A DNA stretch of 64,000 nucleotides from Pegoplata infirma (GCA_963921195.1 OY992536.1:3596001-3660000); one strand, 5' to 3'. Counted from the first letter of the stretch, positions 41,671 to 54,884 are shown. Notes: generated from the sequence alone by a model not told the origin. Numbers and translations are program-made.

Positions 41671-42195
41671 TTATATAAAGTTACACACAACTATTTAAGT
41701 TATATGCATTTTTTAAACATTTAACTTTTAAAATCCAATATGCATTTTTTTAAGTTTTAAAATACAATGGATTAAACAGATTTTTTTTCTATTTAAAAAT
41801 TTATAGAATTTATATATATTTTTTTTTGACTGATTAGGTGCTTTGAGAATCATATATAATTATACAAGCTCTCTTGTATACTTAAATAAAAATATATATG
41901 ATGCAACATTAAAAAAAAATATTGAAATACTGTCATATAAAAGTATGCATAATTATATATAAAATATTGTGAAAGAAAAAAATATTTTTTACCTTATACA
42001 ATTGTATAACATTTTATATGGCGTTACATGTGCCACCATTTAAAATTATATATAGAGTTTAAAAAAAAATTGTATTTATATGGTACCTTACAAAACTATA
42101 TACGGTATCTCATAAGCCATTTATAATTATATCTTTGATAATATTAAAAAAATAAATGTTTGATGCCATGTATAGTTTTATATAACTGTATATTA

Positions 42196-43298
42196 GAGTG
42201 TCCCTTATTTTGGAAATGTTGGAAATCTTGAGACGGTACCCGCTCATTTTTTTCCTTTTGACTTAAAAATAACTCAGGAAAAATTTTACGCCCCTAGGAC
42301 CACGCCTTCCCTACGCGACGGGCCCTTAAAGAGCGGGGCCTAAAAAATCATTTTTCCATACAAACCAAAAATTTTTTTTTTTGATTTTTAATTTTTTTGT
42401 TATTATTTATTATATTACTTGGTTTGCTTATTCACAACAAAAAATTTGATTTTGGTGGGATAAGTCTTTCAGCGCTAAAAAATTTTTCGCAAAAAAAAAT
42501 TTTGAGCCGCCGGGGTCCTACAGTAAAAAATTTTTAAAAAATATTTTTTTTTAGTTTTGACCAGCAACGGTTTTAGCTGCTATGTTGCTTTAAATGATAT
42601 ATATTCATAAAAAAATATTTTTTGTATCTGTGACATCTTAATCGTGTTCTAAAAAAGGGTAAAAAATGCATTGATGATTTTTTTCGATACACGATAAAAA
42701 TGTCACAAATATGAATAATATTTTTTTTGGAATATATATCATTAAAAACAACATAAAAACTAAAACCATTGCTTTTCAAAACTAAAAAAAAATATTTTTT
42801 AAAAATTTTTTACCGTAGGATTCCTACGGCTCAAAATTTTTTTTTTCGAAAAAGATAAAGATGTCACAGATATGAATAATTTTTTTTTTGGAATATATAT
42901 CATTTAAAGCAACATAGCAGCTAAAACCGTTGCTGGTCAAAACTAAAAAAAAATATTTTTTAAAAATTTTTTACTGTAGGACCCCGGCCGCCCAAATTTT
43001 TTTTTTGCGAAAAATTTTTTAGCGCTGAAAGACTTATCCCTCCAAAATCAAATTTTTTGTCGTGAATAAGCAAACCAAGTAATATAATTAATAACAAAAA
43101 AATTAAAAATCAAAAAAAAATTTTTTTGGTTTGTATGGAAAAATGATTTTTTAGGCCCCGCTCTTTAAGGCCCCGTCGCGTAGGGAAGGCGTGGTCCTAG
43201 GGGCGTAAAATTTTTCCTGAGTTATTTTTAAGTCAAAAGGAAAAAAATGAGCGGGTACCGTCTCAAGATTTCCAACATTTCCAAAATAAGGGACACTC
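42196..43298. mobile_element. 1.1-kb palindrome, TA-flanked
   Basis: Ends GAGTGTCCCTTATTTTGG, exactly inverted at the right. TA lies at 42194-42195 and 43299-43300. The outer ~200 bp are almost perfectly inverted, including the GC-rich block GGACCACGCCTTCCCTACGC. Pairing continues inward, and the centre contains extra copies of GCAACATAG..GCTAAAACC..TTGC units. No ORF of note. Confidence 0.85.
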
Positions 43299-43814
43299 TA
43301 CTGTATATAGAGTTATATGTGCGACCATATATAATTATATTTGAAAATTTTTTTTTTCGTTTTTTAAGATGGAACCATATATAGTTTTAAATGGTTTCTT
43401 GTAAGTCATATATAATTATATATATAATGATATTGGATTTTTTTTTAAATATGCTCGTATACGTTATTTGATATTAAGTCACATATAAATATGTATGCAA
43501 TCAGATTAAGTTATATGTGTCACATATGATTATGTCTCCCACATGTATTTATATATTAATATGGTTATCATTAAATGTAATTTTATATAACTCCATTTAA
43601 AAAATTTGGAAAAACTCAATGCGAGATATAATTATGTACTTTGTTTGATATGAAAACATATTATTTCATATGGCTATATATACATACATCAAATAATGTA
43701 AAATTATATGTATTCATTTTTACTCGGGAAGCTTATGAATTTCTTCATTGGTTAAATAAAAACAAAATAATGAGTCCACTTCATTCATTTTACAAAGTTT
43801 TTTTTTTCAGTGTA

Positions 43815-46800
43815 CAAACTCGCTCCTATACTTGGTGATGATCGTACACTGTCCAGCCAACAAGTTAGATGCAATTAATCATCATTGTTTTTGTTTAAGC
43901 AAACATGACCCTATTGTGGATTGTGTATTTGTTGCTGGTTGCTGCCATGATTGCTTGCACTACACAAATATAACATTGGCGTTTGTTGATGGCGGTGGTG
44001 CTGTTGTTGTTATTGTTGTCGACGTTTTTCCAACATTTTGTTGTTGTCACCATTTCCATTGAATACAGCGAGTGAGTACGAGATAAGTGTGCGTGTGTTT
44101 TTTCGTTTGTTCAACGACAAAATCTCGACTACAACAACACAGATTCATCTAGGTGTGTTTGTTTCGCACGCATTTTGTTAGTTAAAACAACAAAAAGCTT
44201 TCCCTTTCATGTTTTTGTTTTGCTTTTTTTATTTTTATTTTTATTATATTTAAACAATATTTAACACATGGGGTTTTTCAAAATAGCGTTATTGATTTGT
44301 AAAAGTTTTTGTCAAGCACGTTTACAGCATTCATCAATATTGGTCATGGCAAGACACATTAATGTAAATGATTTTATATTGAATTCTAATGATGAATGAA
44401 TTTGTGTTGACTCATACCACTAGGGATATTTTGTAAATTTCATGACCGGAATACCAATTTTGATTCCCAGAATAATGCTGAACACGTATGTGGTCTTTTA
44501 GGCCGAGATTTTGGTATAACAAGATCTGCCTGTGAAATGGGGTTTTTTAATAACCTTGTAAAAATTTGGCTTCGTTAAATATTTTTTTTCACGAATATGT
44601 GTAAATTTTGGGGGGTTTTTATAAAAACATAGACCAACGATAATCTGTGCTAAATTTTAGTAACAAATACAGGTTTTGAGGTAATTATAGAATTATTTAA
44701 AATTTTAAAAATTCAGAACTTTTGAATATTTTCCATTAATTTATGAAAATCTACTTAAACATTTTTTCCAGTCAAACTGCCAAGCCTTTTGTCAAAATTT
44801 GTATATTTAAAATATTTTTATAAAATCTCAAATGAATAAATACTCAAGCTCGAGGTCATAAATTATTATTTATTCATTTGAGATTCTATAAAGAAAAGGT
44901 CGAATAAAAAACAAACTTTTATTTTTATAAAATTTAAACACTTTCATAAAAATGTGTTTTTAAAATCTCAAATAAAATACTCACTTATTTTGTTTTCTTA
45001 AATATTTTCCAAAAGTAACCTTGAATTATAAATTTGTAAACATGAAGAATTATTTAATACCTGAAAGCTTCTTTGACAACAATTATTTAAAAAATTAAGT
45101 AATACATATTAACAACAAACACTTTGTATGTATTGTTAATAAGTTAAACTAATGTTTACGAGAGCAATTAACAAATTATAGTTTGCCAAAAAATTAAACA
45201 TACAAATAAGTCTTTTCATTCTGGTAACCACGCACATAATTTAATCCATACATATTTAAATTACGCCGGATTGAAATATGTTTTTTTTATAGATTTTCAA
45301 CAACCTAGGAGGATGGTTGCGACTGGTAGTGCGGAGAAAAAACTGTTTTAAGCGCCTAAAATATGCACATGAAATCTTAAAATATGCACTTAAATCTATA
45401 AAAATATGCACTAAAAATTATAAAAATTAATAGAAAAATAGTAAATATTATATTTTTGTAAAAAAATATTTTTTCTTAAATTTTTCAGTTATTTTAACTT
45501 TGTTTCACTTTAGTAGCTTATTAACGAAAAATATCATTTCGGGCGGACAAGTATTTCCTTTCCAAAATTTACCTCTTGAAAAATTTTGTAAGCAGTTGGG
45601 GCACAAAACTAACAATGTTTAAAAAAAATCATAATAATGGAAAAATTAACTAAAACAAAAATTTTATACAAAATATGACCCAAAAATATGAATTTTTAAC
45701 AAAATGTGGAAAAATATTAATTTTTAGCAAAATATGCAGAAATATATATTTATGTAATTTTTAAGCAATTTCGTTGATTCGCAAGATATTTGGTTTATGG
45801 TGTCTTAAGAATAAAGGGAAAAAATATGCATTTGCATGAAAGTCCTCTTTTTGGTCATCACTAGGGAAACCGAAAATATGCAGTATTATGTTTTTACCTG
45901 CGCATTGTATTGCTAAATGGATAAGGTATTTATCCGTTTCACAAGATTTTAAGAAATCTGGCATCGATTTGTTAGAGCATATTTTTGCATATTTTAGCCT
46001 TAAGACCATATTTTTGGTTTAAGAGCATATTTTAGCATAAGAGCATATTTTTTGAGCATTTTTTTCCAATTTTAAAAATGCTTTCTTTTTTCAGGTATTT
46101 TTTATATAATAATTGTCCAGTTCTAAATAAGTCTAAGATCTTGCTATAAAATAATTGTCCAGTTCTAAATAAGTCTGAGATCTTGCTAGACACTTTTTAG
46201 ACTCCAAGGCATTCTCCAAACCTTAACATTTTTCGTAGCAAAATTTGTAAAATTCAAAGTATTTTTATTACGAATATTTTTTAAATTCTGGAAAAACAGT
46301 TTTCTTTTTGGAAAATTTTCAGATTAAAAAAAAAATCTCCGATTTAAATAAAAGCTCTTAGAAAGAACCATTGTTATTTATGGTATAAATAATTTCTTAA
46401 AGTCGAAACATTATTTCCCCAAAGACCATCAATACTTAAAGATATGTGAAGTCTCCCTTCTTCTGTTAAACCCTCTCTTAAATTCCCTTTGCTAAGTCCG
46501 CCATCGAACTGGACGTTTGATCAAACAAAAAAAATCCCTTAAGTTCGATATAAACAAAAAAAAAAGTGTTGCAATTTGGTGATTTTCAGACTAAAGCTAG
46601 CGTTTTTTTTCATCTAGCTGTAAAAAAAGTTTTTTTGTGGATTATCGGGACTTTTTATTTGCTGAGAATTTGTTTTAAACACTTTTAAAGGTATTTCTTA
46701 AATAATATTACCATAATAATTATAAATTGATACATTTTTTCAAAATTTATTAAGCGCTTTTTCGATATAAAAAGTTAGCATTATTTGTCAAACCAACAAT

Positions 46801-46990
46801 GTTAATTTAACATTATCGTATTTTCCTCGTCTAACAGTTTTCGTACTTCTGTTAAAAAGTTCCAAAATATTAAGAGCGGGAGACAAAGAGCTTGATTTCC
46901 CTAGAAAAATTTTCAGGTTCTCAAACTGTAAAATTAAATTTTCTTCTCATTTTTCTCCTTTTCCTTTCCTTTACTTCTCTTCCTTATTTT
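43815..46990. other. Mostly unclassified, low repeat content
   Basis: No supported gene. 43960-44060 is GTTGTT-rich. 44826-44887 is a short hairpin (AATCTCAAATGAATAAATA inverted). 45350-46050 carries AAAATATGCA/GCATATTTT phrases in both orientations, a decayed inverted-repeat element. 46111-46194 is a 42-bp tandem duplication (AATTGTCCAGTTCTAAATAA). 46937-47000 is a pyrimidine tract. Confidence 0.45.
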
Positions 46991-46999
46991 TCTTCTTTT

Positions 47000-47813
47000 T
47001 TTATACCCTCCACTCTAGTGATAGAGGGTATATACAAGTTTGTCATTCCGTTTGTAACACCTTGAGATATTGGTCTAGGACCCCATAAAGTATATATATT
47101 CATGATCCTCGATCGATTCTAAGACTATCTACCGATGTCCCTCCCTCTGTCCGTCTGTCTGTTAAAAACACGCTGACTTTTGAAAGACTTTACGGACGCT
47201 CCTGAAGTTTGGCATATATGTTGGGCATTTTCCTGGTCAGGTTGGTATTGCAATCCAGCGAAATCGGTCCAGTGGTTCAAAAGTTATAAGCAAAAGAGTA
47301 AATTTCAACAACGGTTTTTCGCGAATTTTCGAACGATAACTTTGGAACGACAATTCTGAGGGTACTGAAGCTTGGATTATATATTTGCCGTTCCTCTGGT
47401 CTTGTTCGTATTCAATTTCAGCCAAATCGGTCCAATAGTTCAAAAGTTATTAGCAAAACCGTTAATTTCAGATTGGTTTCACCTTTACTTCACGCGTTGA
47501 AAAAACCGAGCTTAAAAAAAAAACAAACTTTGAAAACGTTGGTAAGCCACAAAATTAGTTTTTATTTTTGTCCCTAACAAATATTTTTACACTGAAAAAA
47601 AATTTACACTTGAAAAATAATTTTACACTAAAAAAAAAATAGTAATTTTTCTTTACAAAAATGACAAAAAAAAGTTTTTTACTCAAAATAAAATATTTCT
47701 AATCAAAATTGTTTATTTTTTCACGTTAAAAAATTTGCTATACTTAAAAAAGGGCATTATGGAGAATATTCATAGATTCGGCCAGGTCGAATTTTACTTT
47801 TCTATTTGTTTTT
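47000..47813 (-). mobile_element. Dispersed repeat family A copy, minus strand
   Basis: Starts TATACCCTCCACTCTAGTGA, the reverse complement of the family 3' end, and ends near ACTTTTCTATTTGTTTT. It contains the inverted ACGGAC block, the ATAACTTTTGAACYAC phrases and the TTTTACACT units. Confidence 0.75.
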
Positions 47814-49095
47814 TCTATTTTGACACCAGTTTGTTGGGGGATTTCCCTCCTTTTCCACCCACCCCCGGATCTGTCTCTGTTTTAGATAATACAATTTTCT
47901 ATGCCATCCATTTTCGAAAATAGTAAACACATCATATTTCGATCGGGATTAACTTACTGTATTAAGTTGCATCATAGTTTAAACTGTTAGTCAGCCAGAC
48001 TTTGTTGACATTTTAATGTGAATCAATTATTTTGTTATGCATCACATTCTCACAAATTGTCAACTTCCCCAAAATTATGTCGTAGAATTATTTTAAGTAG
48101 ATAATAATGGAAGAAGTAGCAAACAATTGTTTATTATTTGATTATGAAAAAAATTAAAACTACATATTTGGTGATAAAATCAATAGTGTTATAATCTGAA
48201 AATTAAAATATCATTTTAGCATCTACCTTTGTTTCCTTTAAATAATTTTTAAATAGGACAGTAAAAAATAAATTTAGCAAATCATGTTAAAAACCAGATT
48301 GAGAAAGGCCCAAATAATATGATGGATTTTTAAATTATATGTGGGCTGTTTAAAGATATATCATCATTTGTAATTAAAATGACATGTTCAAAAAAAGTAT
48401 AGTTGACCCATACTGATCTAATACCCTACAGAATTAGTTCAATGTAATAGCTGCTGATTGGTTACATTTCCAGACTAAAATTCACATACTATGAAACACA
48501 AAGTAACGAACACTGCATCAAAAACATCTTAAGGGAATTTCACGTATCTGATGGCAAACATTTCAAAGTAATAAGTATGCCTACGAAAGTCCATAAAAAC
48601 TCTTGAGTTTTTCAGCTCTGTTTGCAAAAACGATACATAAGTATTATAGTGGGCCGAAAAGTAGCTTTTGAAAGGATGAGTTGAACTGTGAAATTATGCC
48701 GGCGTGGATCTTGTGGGTAATGAGATATATCCCCGCTAAAACTATTTCAAAAAAATAAAAGAAGAGAAAAAAAGGAAAGGAAAAAAATTAAGGAAATAAA
48801 AAAGGAAAATAAAAGAAAAAAAAAATTAATGAAAAAGGAAAAAAATTCTCAGAATGAAGAAATTTTCTAGACAGCAGTTTTCAATTTTTAAAATTTTAAT
48901 CTCATTTTTGAAAATGTGTTTACTCTTTAATTATGTAAAACAAATTTTGTGAAAAACTTCTATCGATTCTACCAATTTTTTTGCCCAGTAGGATCGTGGG
49001 ATAACGATTTTTACTTTTTTTTTAAATTTTTTTATATTTTTTTTTTTTGTAATTTTCAAATCTTAAAATCATTTCTACTGTCTAAACATTTTTTC
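47814..49095. other. No gene or bounded element
   Basis: AT-rich sequence. 48757-48845 is a purine tract (AAAGGAAAAGG type) mirroring the pyrimidine tract at 46937-47000. ORFs are short and unsupported. Confidence 0.4.
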
Positions 49096-49099
49096 AAAA

Positions 49100-50215
49100 C
49101 AAACTAATACACTATCTTCAATTTCTAGGGGGCTCCTATTCAAAATGTATTTTTTTTTAAATTTTGTCTAACCGCTCTAACTGCCCTAAGGGTGCTAAAT
49201 GTATGACCGACCCACAATATCTTTTTAATCCAAACATTTTCTTTGAACACATCTACCCTCTACACAATTTTTTTTTGCTAATGCTGGTTAGCTAACTTTT
49301 AGCAAATTTTTAGTTGAGATTAGCATGTTAGCAAAAATATCTTGTTAACTTCATTTAGAGCATTAGCAATTTTAAACAAAATTTGAACTAATTTTTGTTT
49401 GCTAAATTTAAAATTGAGTTGACCAAATTTTTACAAGCTTTTTTGCTAATATTAGCAAAAATAAATGGTAAATTTTTTTTTTATTTTTAGAAAACTTAAA
49501 ATGGCGCTATCTCGGAAACTAAGCCAGATAGAGCAAAATGGAGGCCATTTTTGGTTCTCGGGCTCTCCATAGTAGCGCCGGTCCTCTTCACATGGATCCA
49601 AAGTTAGGACCCTGATGGGTCCTAACTTTGGATCCAAAAAAGTTAGCATTCCCGAAAAACTGAAAATGCTCATATCTCGGTAAATATTGCCGACACAACA
49701 AAAAGTAAAAAAGCATTTTTGTAGCTCTCAACACGTAGAACAAGGCCTCCGAGTAATATTTTTGAAGTTATCGAGTTTTGCAATTCTCAAAACCCCGGTG
49801 GTCCCCTAAAATCACGTATCTCAAAAACTAAGCAAGGTAGAGCGAAACGGACATAAATTTTGGATCAAAAACTATGACGATTTTTAAGGAACCCAACTAG
49901 GTCTAGGCCCATCGGGGTCTGGACCTATCGGGTTCGAACCCAATGGGGTCCTCAAATGTGTATGAACTAAGTTGAAATAAAAAAAATTTCAGTTAACTAA
50001 TTTTTGGCAAAACATTTTTGCTAACTTTACCAAAAAAAATTATGGGCTCAAAATCAGCAAATTTTCTTGTAAGCTTTTTTTGCTAACTTGACAGTTTTTT
50101 TTTTTTTAGTGTATCTTTAACTCTTAAGGCGGTCCCTATAATTTATTTTTTAAAAACTTGTTCTATTTAATCAGCTTCTACCGGTCCAATAGTGCAAAAA
50201 TCATAATAAACTAAT
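49100..50215. repeat. Arm fragment of the long-TIR element, split by a TA-flanked MITE
   Basis: 49125-49262 and 50112-50215 together match one unit of the 35905-39454 arms ('GGGGCTCC', 'CGCTCTAACTGCC', 'TGTATGACCGACC', 'CTACCCTCTA', then 'TCTTTAACTCTTAAGG.GGTCCC'). The match resumes precisely across the insertion. Confidence 0.7.
49263..50111. mobile_element. TA-flanked MITE rich in GCTAA/TTAGC
   Basis: Begins CACAATTTTTTTTTTGCTAA and ends TTTTTTTTTTTAGTG. TA lies at 49261-49262 and 50112-50113, and one TA is expected in the split repeat. TTAGC/GCTAA words are dense near both ends. Central 49480-49900 contains 'TATCTCGGAAACTAAGC' phrases and a short GGACCC..GGGTCC inverted repeat. Confidence 0.65.
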
Positions 50216-50454
50216 TTTTAAAAAACTACAGAAAGGAAAAAGGTGTTCCTTAACGACCCCTGCAGCTCTTCCCTGCTCCAACAAAAAAGACGATGGTTCA
50301 AAAATTCTGAACATTTTTCTAAGGAAAATCTAGTATTGGGTTATTTTTTTTAAAAATATAAAAAAAAATCTGTTTTAGTTTTTAATACATTAATAAAAAA
50401 TTTGTTATAATTTTTTAATTAACAAAAATTTTACATTTTTTTTTGAGACGAAAG

Positions 50455-50650
50455 GAAGTAAGAGGGAAAATAAATCACGCAAACTCACAAAAAAAAATTG
50501 GCTCACGAACACTTACTCACAAAATTTTTTTCACACAATTTTTTTCCACTTACTTTCCCTTACAATCAGGCAAGTAAAATTGGATTTTAATCACACTCAC
50601 GCGTGATCACGCGTAAATCACGTGAATCACGCATTAATATGCTCATGTGC
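50455..50650. repeat. TCACGCGTGA-rich repeat cluster
   Basis: Many copies of TCAC/GTGA words culminating in CTCACGCGTGATCACGCGTA and ending GCCCATCTCCAG. Related clusters lie at 60115-60300 (CACGCGTGA three times, ending CTCGTCTCTAG) and 3930-4030 (ending GCCCATCTCTAG). Probably the subterminal region of a hAT-like family ending CTRGAGAYGRGC; partner ends not located. Confidence 0.45.
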
Positions 50651-50654
50651 CCAT

Positions 50655-51520
50655 CTCCAGTATAAACTAAAAAGGGTCTAATACATGATGTTAACCAGTC
50701 CGGTTCCCTTTTGAGAAAATAATTTTGAGTGAAAAATGTTAAAACCAAGAAGCTGGATCCAGATCTAAATTGTTTATTTTAACGAACAGCTTATCTAAAT
50801 TGTGTAAGAATAAATTTAAGGCACTCTTAAATTGTAAATGATTTTCAATTTAATCTCATTTTGAAATTTGAAAAATTTAGAATGCATTATATTCATATCT
50901 TTTGACAGATTTGATTGTTTTGAAAATCAACTAAAGCAGACCACTCTAATAACGTATATTTCTAAAAAGTTTGTATTGTATAAATGCATTTCAGCATTTA
51001 GTAGTGCGCAAAAAATAAGAATTAGGTCACGCACTATACAATCGACTGGGCAATTTAAATTTACAAACAAACATCTTTTGACCGTTGTTAGTACGAATGT
51101 GGTATGAACAGGTATAATAATCACTCGCTCATATATGTATGTAAATATAATATGAGGGATTATAATCATCGTAATAAACTGTAATTTAGCACGCTTTTAC
51201 CAAAAAAAAATAAGAAATAATGGTCATTCATATAAATGCATTATACATATATTTTTTAAATCAAACTGGACTGCGTTTCAACAATAAGAAGTGAGAGTAT
51301 TTACATCGGATGGGCCGAATATTTTATACTCTAAAAAATGTAAAAAAAAAATTGACAGGGCCGGCTTGGAGGGGAGGTGTTGGTTGGTTGGTTGAAAGGG
51401 AGCTTTGGGGATACATTACTTCTCGCGGAAGAATTTTACAAATGAAATTTTTAATCCTCTGGGTCCAAGTGCAGTACTTTGAACTTCTTCTGTTATAAAA
51501 ATGTTTCATTTGCTTTACAA
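50655..51520. other. No gene
   Basis: AT-rich with unsupported ORFs on both strands (50868-51169). 51300-51490 has vague similarity to family A' ('GGGCCGAAT'). Confidence 0.4.
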
Positions 51521-51527
51521 AATTGCA

Positions 51528-51608
51528 CTCAGCCAAGTATGTTTGTAAAATCAACTGAATATGACAGTTTAAACTGCTAGCATGTAGTAACTGTCATACT
51601 TTTCTGAG
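51528..51608. repeat. Short hairpin repeat with CACTCAG..AAGTATG ends
   Basis: CACTCAGCCAAGTATG at the left and CACTCAGAAAAGTATG in reverse complement at the right, followed by TA. The right half (CATGTAGTAACT) resembles 4548-4580. Confidence 0.45.
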
Positions 51609-52289
51609 TGTACAAAAAAATAAAAAAATAATTTTTGTTAGAGGTTCGTTTAGAAACTTTTTCTTTCCTGGTCCGATTTATTTGAACAAGTTTATAGTAT
51701 TAATCGAATTTTTTGTACATTTTTTGAACTCGCATTTTACAAAGAACAGTTCTTTTACAGATTTTTTTAAAAAGTTTGTTTTTTTAGTTCTTATTTCAAT
51801 ATCGTAAAGTGTAAACATCCACTTAGCAAAATGTTTAAAAAATTTTAAGAAAATAAAATTGTCTGAATTGTCTGAATTTTTTTTTAATGTTTGATTTATA
51901 TTGGCTGTTATGTTTTTTAACGAAATGCTCAACTCAACAAGATTAAATTAATAATCAACTCAACTAGATTTAATTAATAAATAGATTACACTGTAGAACA
52001 TAGATTCTGGCGCCGTGGATTTATAAAGCTATTCTAAATTCTAGCGCTGACATAAGTTTTATACAGTTTTCACTCAAAGAAAATGCAAAATGGATAGTTT
52101 TTTTAAACATCATATTTTTAAATTAATATTAGAGCAAACCCATGGTAAAACTGGCGTATCACCGATTTTGTTGATTTTTGGTCTTTTGAGGGAGCTTCAT
52201 AAATTATTAAAAACCATATAATTTTTTTTCAAAAAAAATTCAACAAACATTTTTGAACACAATACTTGAATGTATTTTTTTCCTAGGAA

Positions 52290-52640
52290 GGAAAGAGAAA
52301 TAATCTGAGAATTATTTTTCAAGAAAAATTCCTAAGACTCACAAAATTTTTTATAAAACAATTACTCGGAATCTTAGACTTTTTTTGTAGAGGAAAAGTT
52401 ACGGAATCTTTGAATTTTTTATAGGAAAACTCTGAGAATTTTTCTATAGAAAAACTAAGAGAATCTTTTTATAGGAAAAGTCTAAGAATTTTTCTATAGG
52501 AAAAATTTGAGAATTTTTTTATTGGAAAAATCTGAGAATTTTCTTCAGGAAAAATTTAAGAATTTTATTTTTAAGGAAAAATTTAAGAATTTTTCTATAG
52601 AAAAAATATATCAGAATCTGCGACTTTTCTATAGAAAAAA
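52290..52640 (+). repeat. ~28-bp minisatellite, AGAATTTTTCTATAGGAAAA type
   Basis: About eleven imperfect units containing the self-complementary core TTTTTCTATAGAAAAA. The same units recur at 53275-53305, 61090-61520 and 11095-11215. Confidence 0.7.
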
Positions 52641-52647
52641 TTACTCA

Positions 52648-53233
52648 CAAGGGAAGTATCTCAACCCTTATGAATCGATTTGCCTGAAACTTAAAATATA
52701 TATAAAAGAGACGATTTTAAGGTTGGGGTGTCTCGGCTTATCGGCCATATCAAAGTTTTAAAATTTCGTTGTCCCCTTATGAAACAAAGTGGACCTTCGG
52801 GAAAATTTCGATAACTCCCGAACTAATAGGAATATCCTCTAGGGCAAAAATACGTGTCGACTTAAAATTAATAAAGATTATTTCGTATTCATATGGACAT
52901 CGTAGGTCTATGTCTTCATATAAATACCCCCCAAAATTTACACATTTTCGTAAAAAAAGTATTTAAGAAAGCCGAACTTTTACAAGGTTATGCCACCGTT
53001 GGATAGTCATTAAAAAAACCTTTCTTCTCATATGTAAACATCATATAGTTTCTTAGAAAAAATGGCTGAAAAATCCAAAAAACTTTTTTTCGCCATTTTT
53101 TGACCCATGTTTTGAACCCTTAAATCCCCGATATGGCCAATAAGCCGAGACACCCCAACCTTAGAATTGTCCCTTTTATATATATTTTACGTTTCATGCA
53201 AATCGGTTCATATGGGTTGAGATACTTCCCTTG
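52648..53233. mobile_element. Foldback element, ~107-bp TIRs, 3-bp TSD TCA
   Basis: CAAGGGAAGTATCTCAACCC starts both arms, which stay ~90% identical for ~107 bp, through GGTTGGGGTGTCTCGGCTTA. TCA flanks both sides (52645-52647, 53234-53236). It is inserted in the CTATAG minisatellite. The interior lacks an ORF of note. Confidence 0.75.
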
Positions 53234-53299
53234 TCAGAACATGAAAAAGTCAGTAAGATACTTTTTACATAAAAAATCGGAGATTTTTTCTATAGGAAA

Positions 53300-53945
53300 A
53301 ATTAAGTAGCAAAACAACTTTTTTTAGATCCCCAGTGTTTTTTTACCACATGCTGCCAACTGACCAAATTGTGCTTTAAAGCAAAACATTCTAAACTGCA
53401 TAGAGTTCCATTTAAGTTCTTTGTTTCTATCTTTCTTTGTTGTTTTTTTTTGGCGGACACGCAATAACGACGTTTAAGAAGATAAATTAATAAAAATATA
53501 TAAAAAAAATGCTAAATTTATTAAGTGTGTGTACGGTTTCATTGTTCCTTTTGGCCTGTTTTTAACAATTTTTGGCAGTTGTCGGTTAACAGTGGATAAT
53601 GACTTCAAGTGCAAACAAACAGTTAATTAAAGCAAATTATATACAGTGGCACATTTTGGTCTAATGAGCACGAAATGCTTTGAACAACTAACCAGAGGCC
53701 ATTGCCACTAAAAATTATTTTTTTTTTATTGACTTTTGCAAATACTAAATTATGCTATAAAATGAAAAATTTATATATATAATTAGGATTTAAACTACTG
53801 AAAATTAATTAATTTGTTTTTAACTACTTATGTTTATTTACATATTACACCTAAGTCTAGGTTGACGCAGTATTTTATTATGGCGCTATGAAAAAACCCC
53901 CAATGAGTTTATTTAGAAGTTAGTTAATTTGATATTAATTTTTTT
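53300..53945. other. No gene
   Basis: AT-rich, no repeat partner found in the window. Confidence 0.4.
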
Positions 53946-54224
53946 AGACATTATAGCAAGGTTGGCAATCGAAACGAATAACGGTATCGATATCGGTATT
54001 GGTATCGTTTTTTTATTTATTTCGGTATCGGTATCGGTTACGGTATTTGAGTTGAATCGGTTACGGTATTACCGATATCGAAACGTCGATACCGGTACGT
54101 ACGTATTATCGGTACGTATTATCGAAAAAATGCTAAAAATATAAAAAACCCATAAAAATATATTTTTTTTCAATTTTAATAAAAATAAAAGTACAAAAAA
54201 TCTATAAAAAATAGCGTTTTTTCA

Positions 54225-54505
54225 GAGGTTGGTATAGTTCTTAAAGGGGGAACTTTTTCCCCGTGGTCCGATTTTGCCCAACTCCGAACTTAACCAGCCT
54301 ATGACCATTAGACATATTCGTGCCAAATTTCAGGGGTATCCTCCACAGACGGACGGACAGACGGACATCGCTAGAATGTCTTAGAATCGATCACTGATCA
54401 ATAATATATATACATTATGGGGTCCCCGACCAATATATCGATGCGTTACACACGGAATGACAAATTGAGTATACCCCCATACTGTGGTTGGAGGGTATAA
54501 AAATT
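54225..54505 (+). repeat. Family A' 3' fragment, nested
   Basis: 'AAAGGGGGAACTTTTTCC', 'AACTTAACC.GCCTATGA', 'ACGGACGGACAGACGGACAT', 'ACTGTGGTTGGAGGGTATAA'. Matches 29310-29610. Confidence 0.7.
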
Positions 54506-54884
54506 AAATAGCGTTTTTAGGGGGGTCGGCGGGGACGTTGCCGGACCACACTTTTTCAAAATTGTTTCAAGCTAAAAACAAAATTTACCATTTTTTGTTT
54601 TTCGGCTTTTAATTTTTTAGATTATTTTTAAATTTTTTTAGATTTAATTTATTATCAAATTCCACTAATTTAAAGTAAATTACCAAAATATCAAACAAAA
54701 CACTAAAAAGTTGAAATGCAAGCTTTTCTGGGATAAAGGCACATTGAAATTTTTTTGACAAGACTTTTGAGATCAGTGGGTGCTAATTATCCTAAAAAAG
54801 TACCTGTTTTCTAAAAATAAAAATAAAATTGAATCTTGGTTGGACCAAGATGGGTTAAGAAAAGTAAAAAGAAAAGTAAAAAAA

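Larger units (their letters stand above)
39807..43728. mobile_element. CCCG-family element, 2-bp TSD AA
   Basis: Left end CCCGAGTAAAAATTTTTG; right end in reverse complement CCCGAGTAAAAATGAATAC. AA on both sides (39805-39806, 43729-43730). Subterminal zones contain ATATAATTATAT palindromes instead of the CATATATG units of the other members. The interior holds GATCCGAAAAATGG repeats, a tRNA-like segment, B-box-bearing tandem units and a 1.1-kb palindrome. No transposase ORF. Confidence 0.6.

Noticed and set aside
34680..43812. Single 9.1-kb element bounded by CACTGAAAAAAA and its reverse complement with TA flanks
   Set aside because: Similarity ends after ~12 low-complexity bases, and independent complete elements fill the interval.
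43832..44062. 76-codon ORF with Cys/Val runs
   Set aside because: Driven by GTTGTTGTT triplet repeats; typical non-coding fly sequence.
45761..46009. 82-codon minus-strand ORF
   Set aside because: Sits in ATATGCA repeat debris; no domain recognised.
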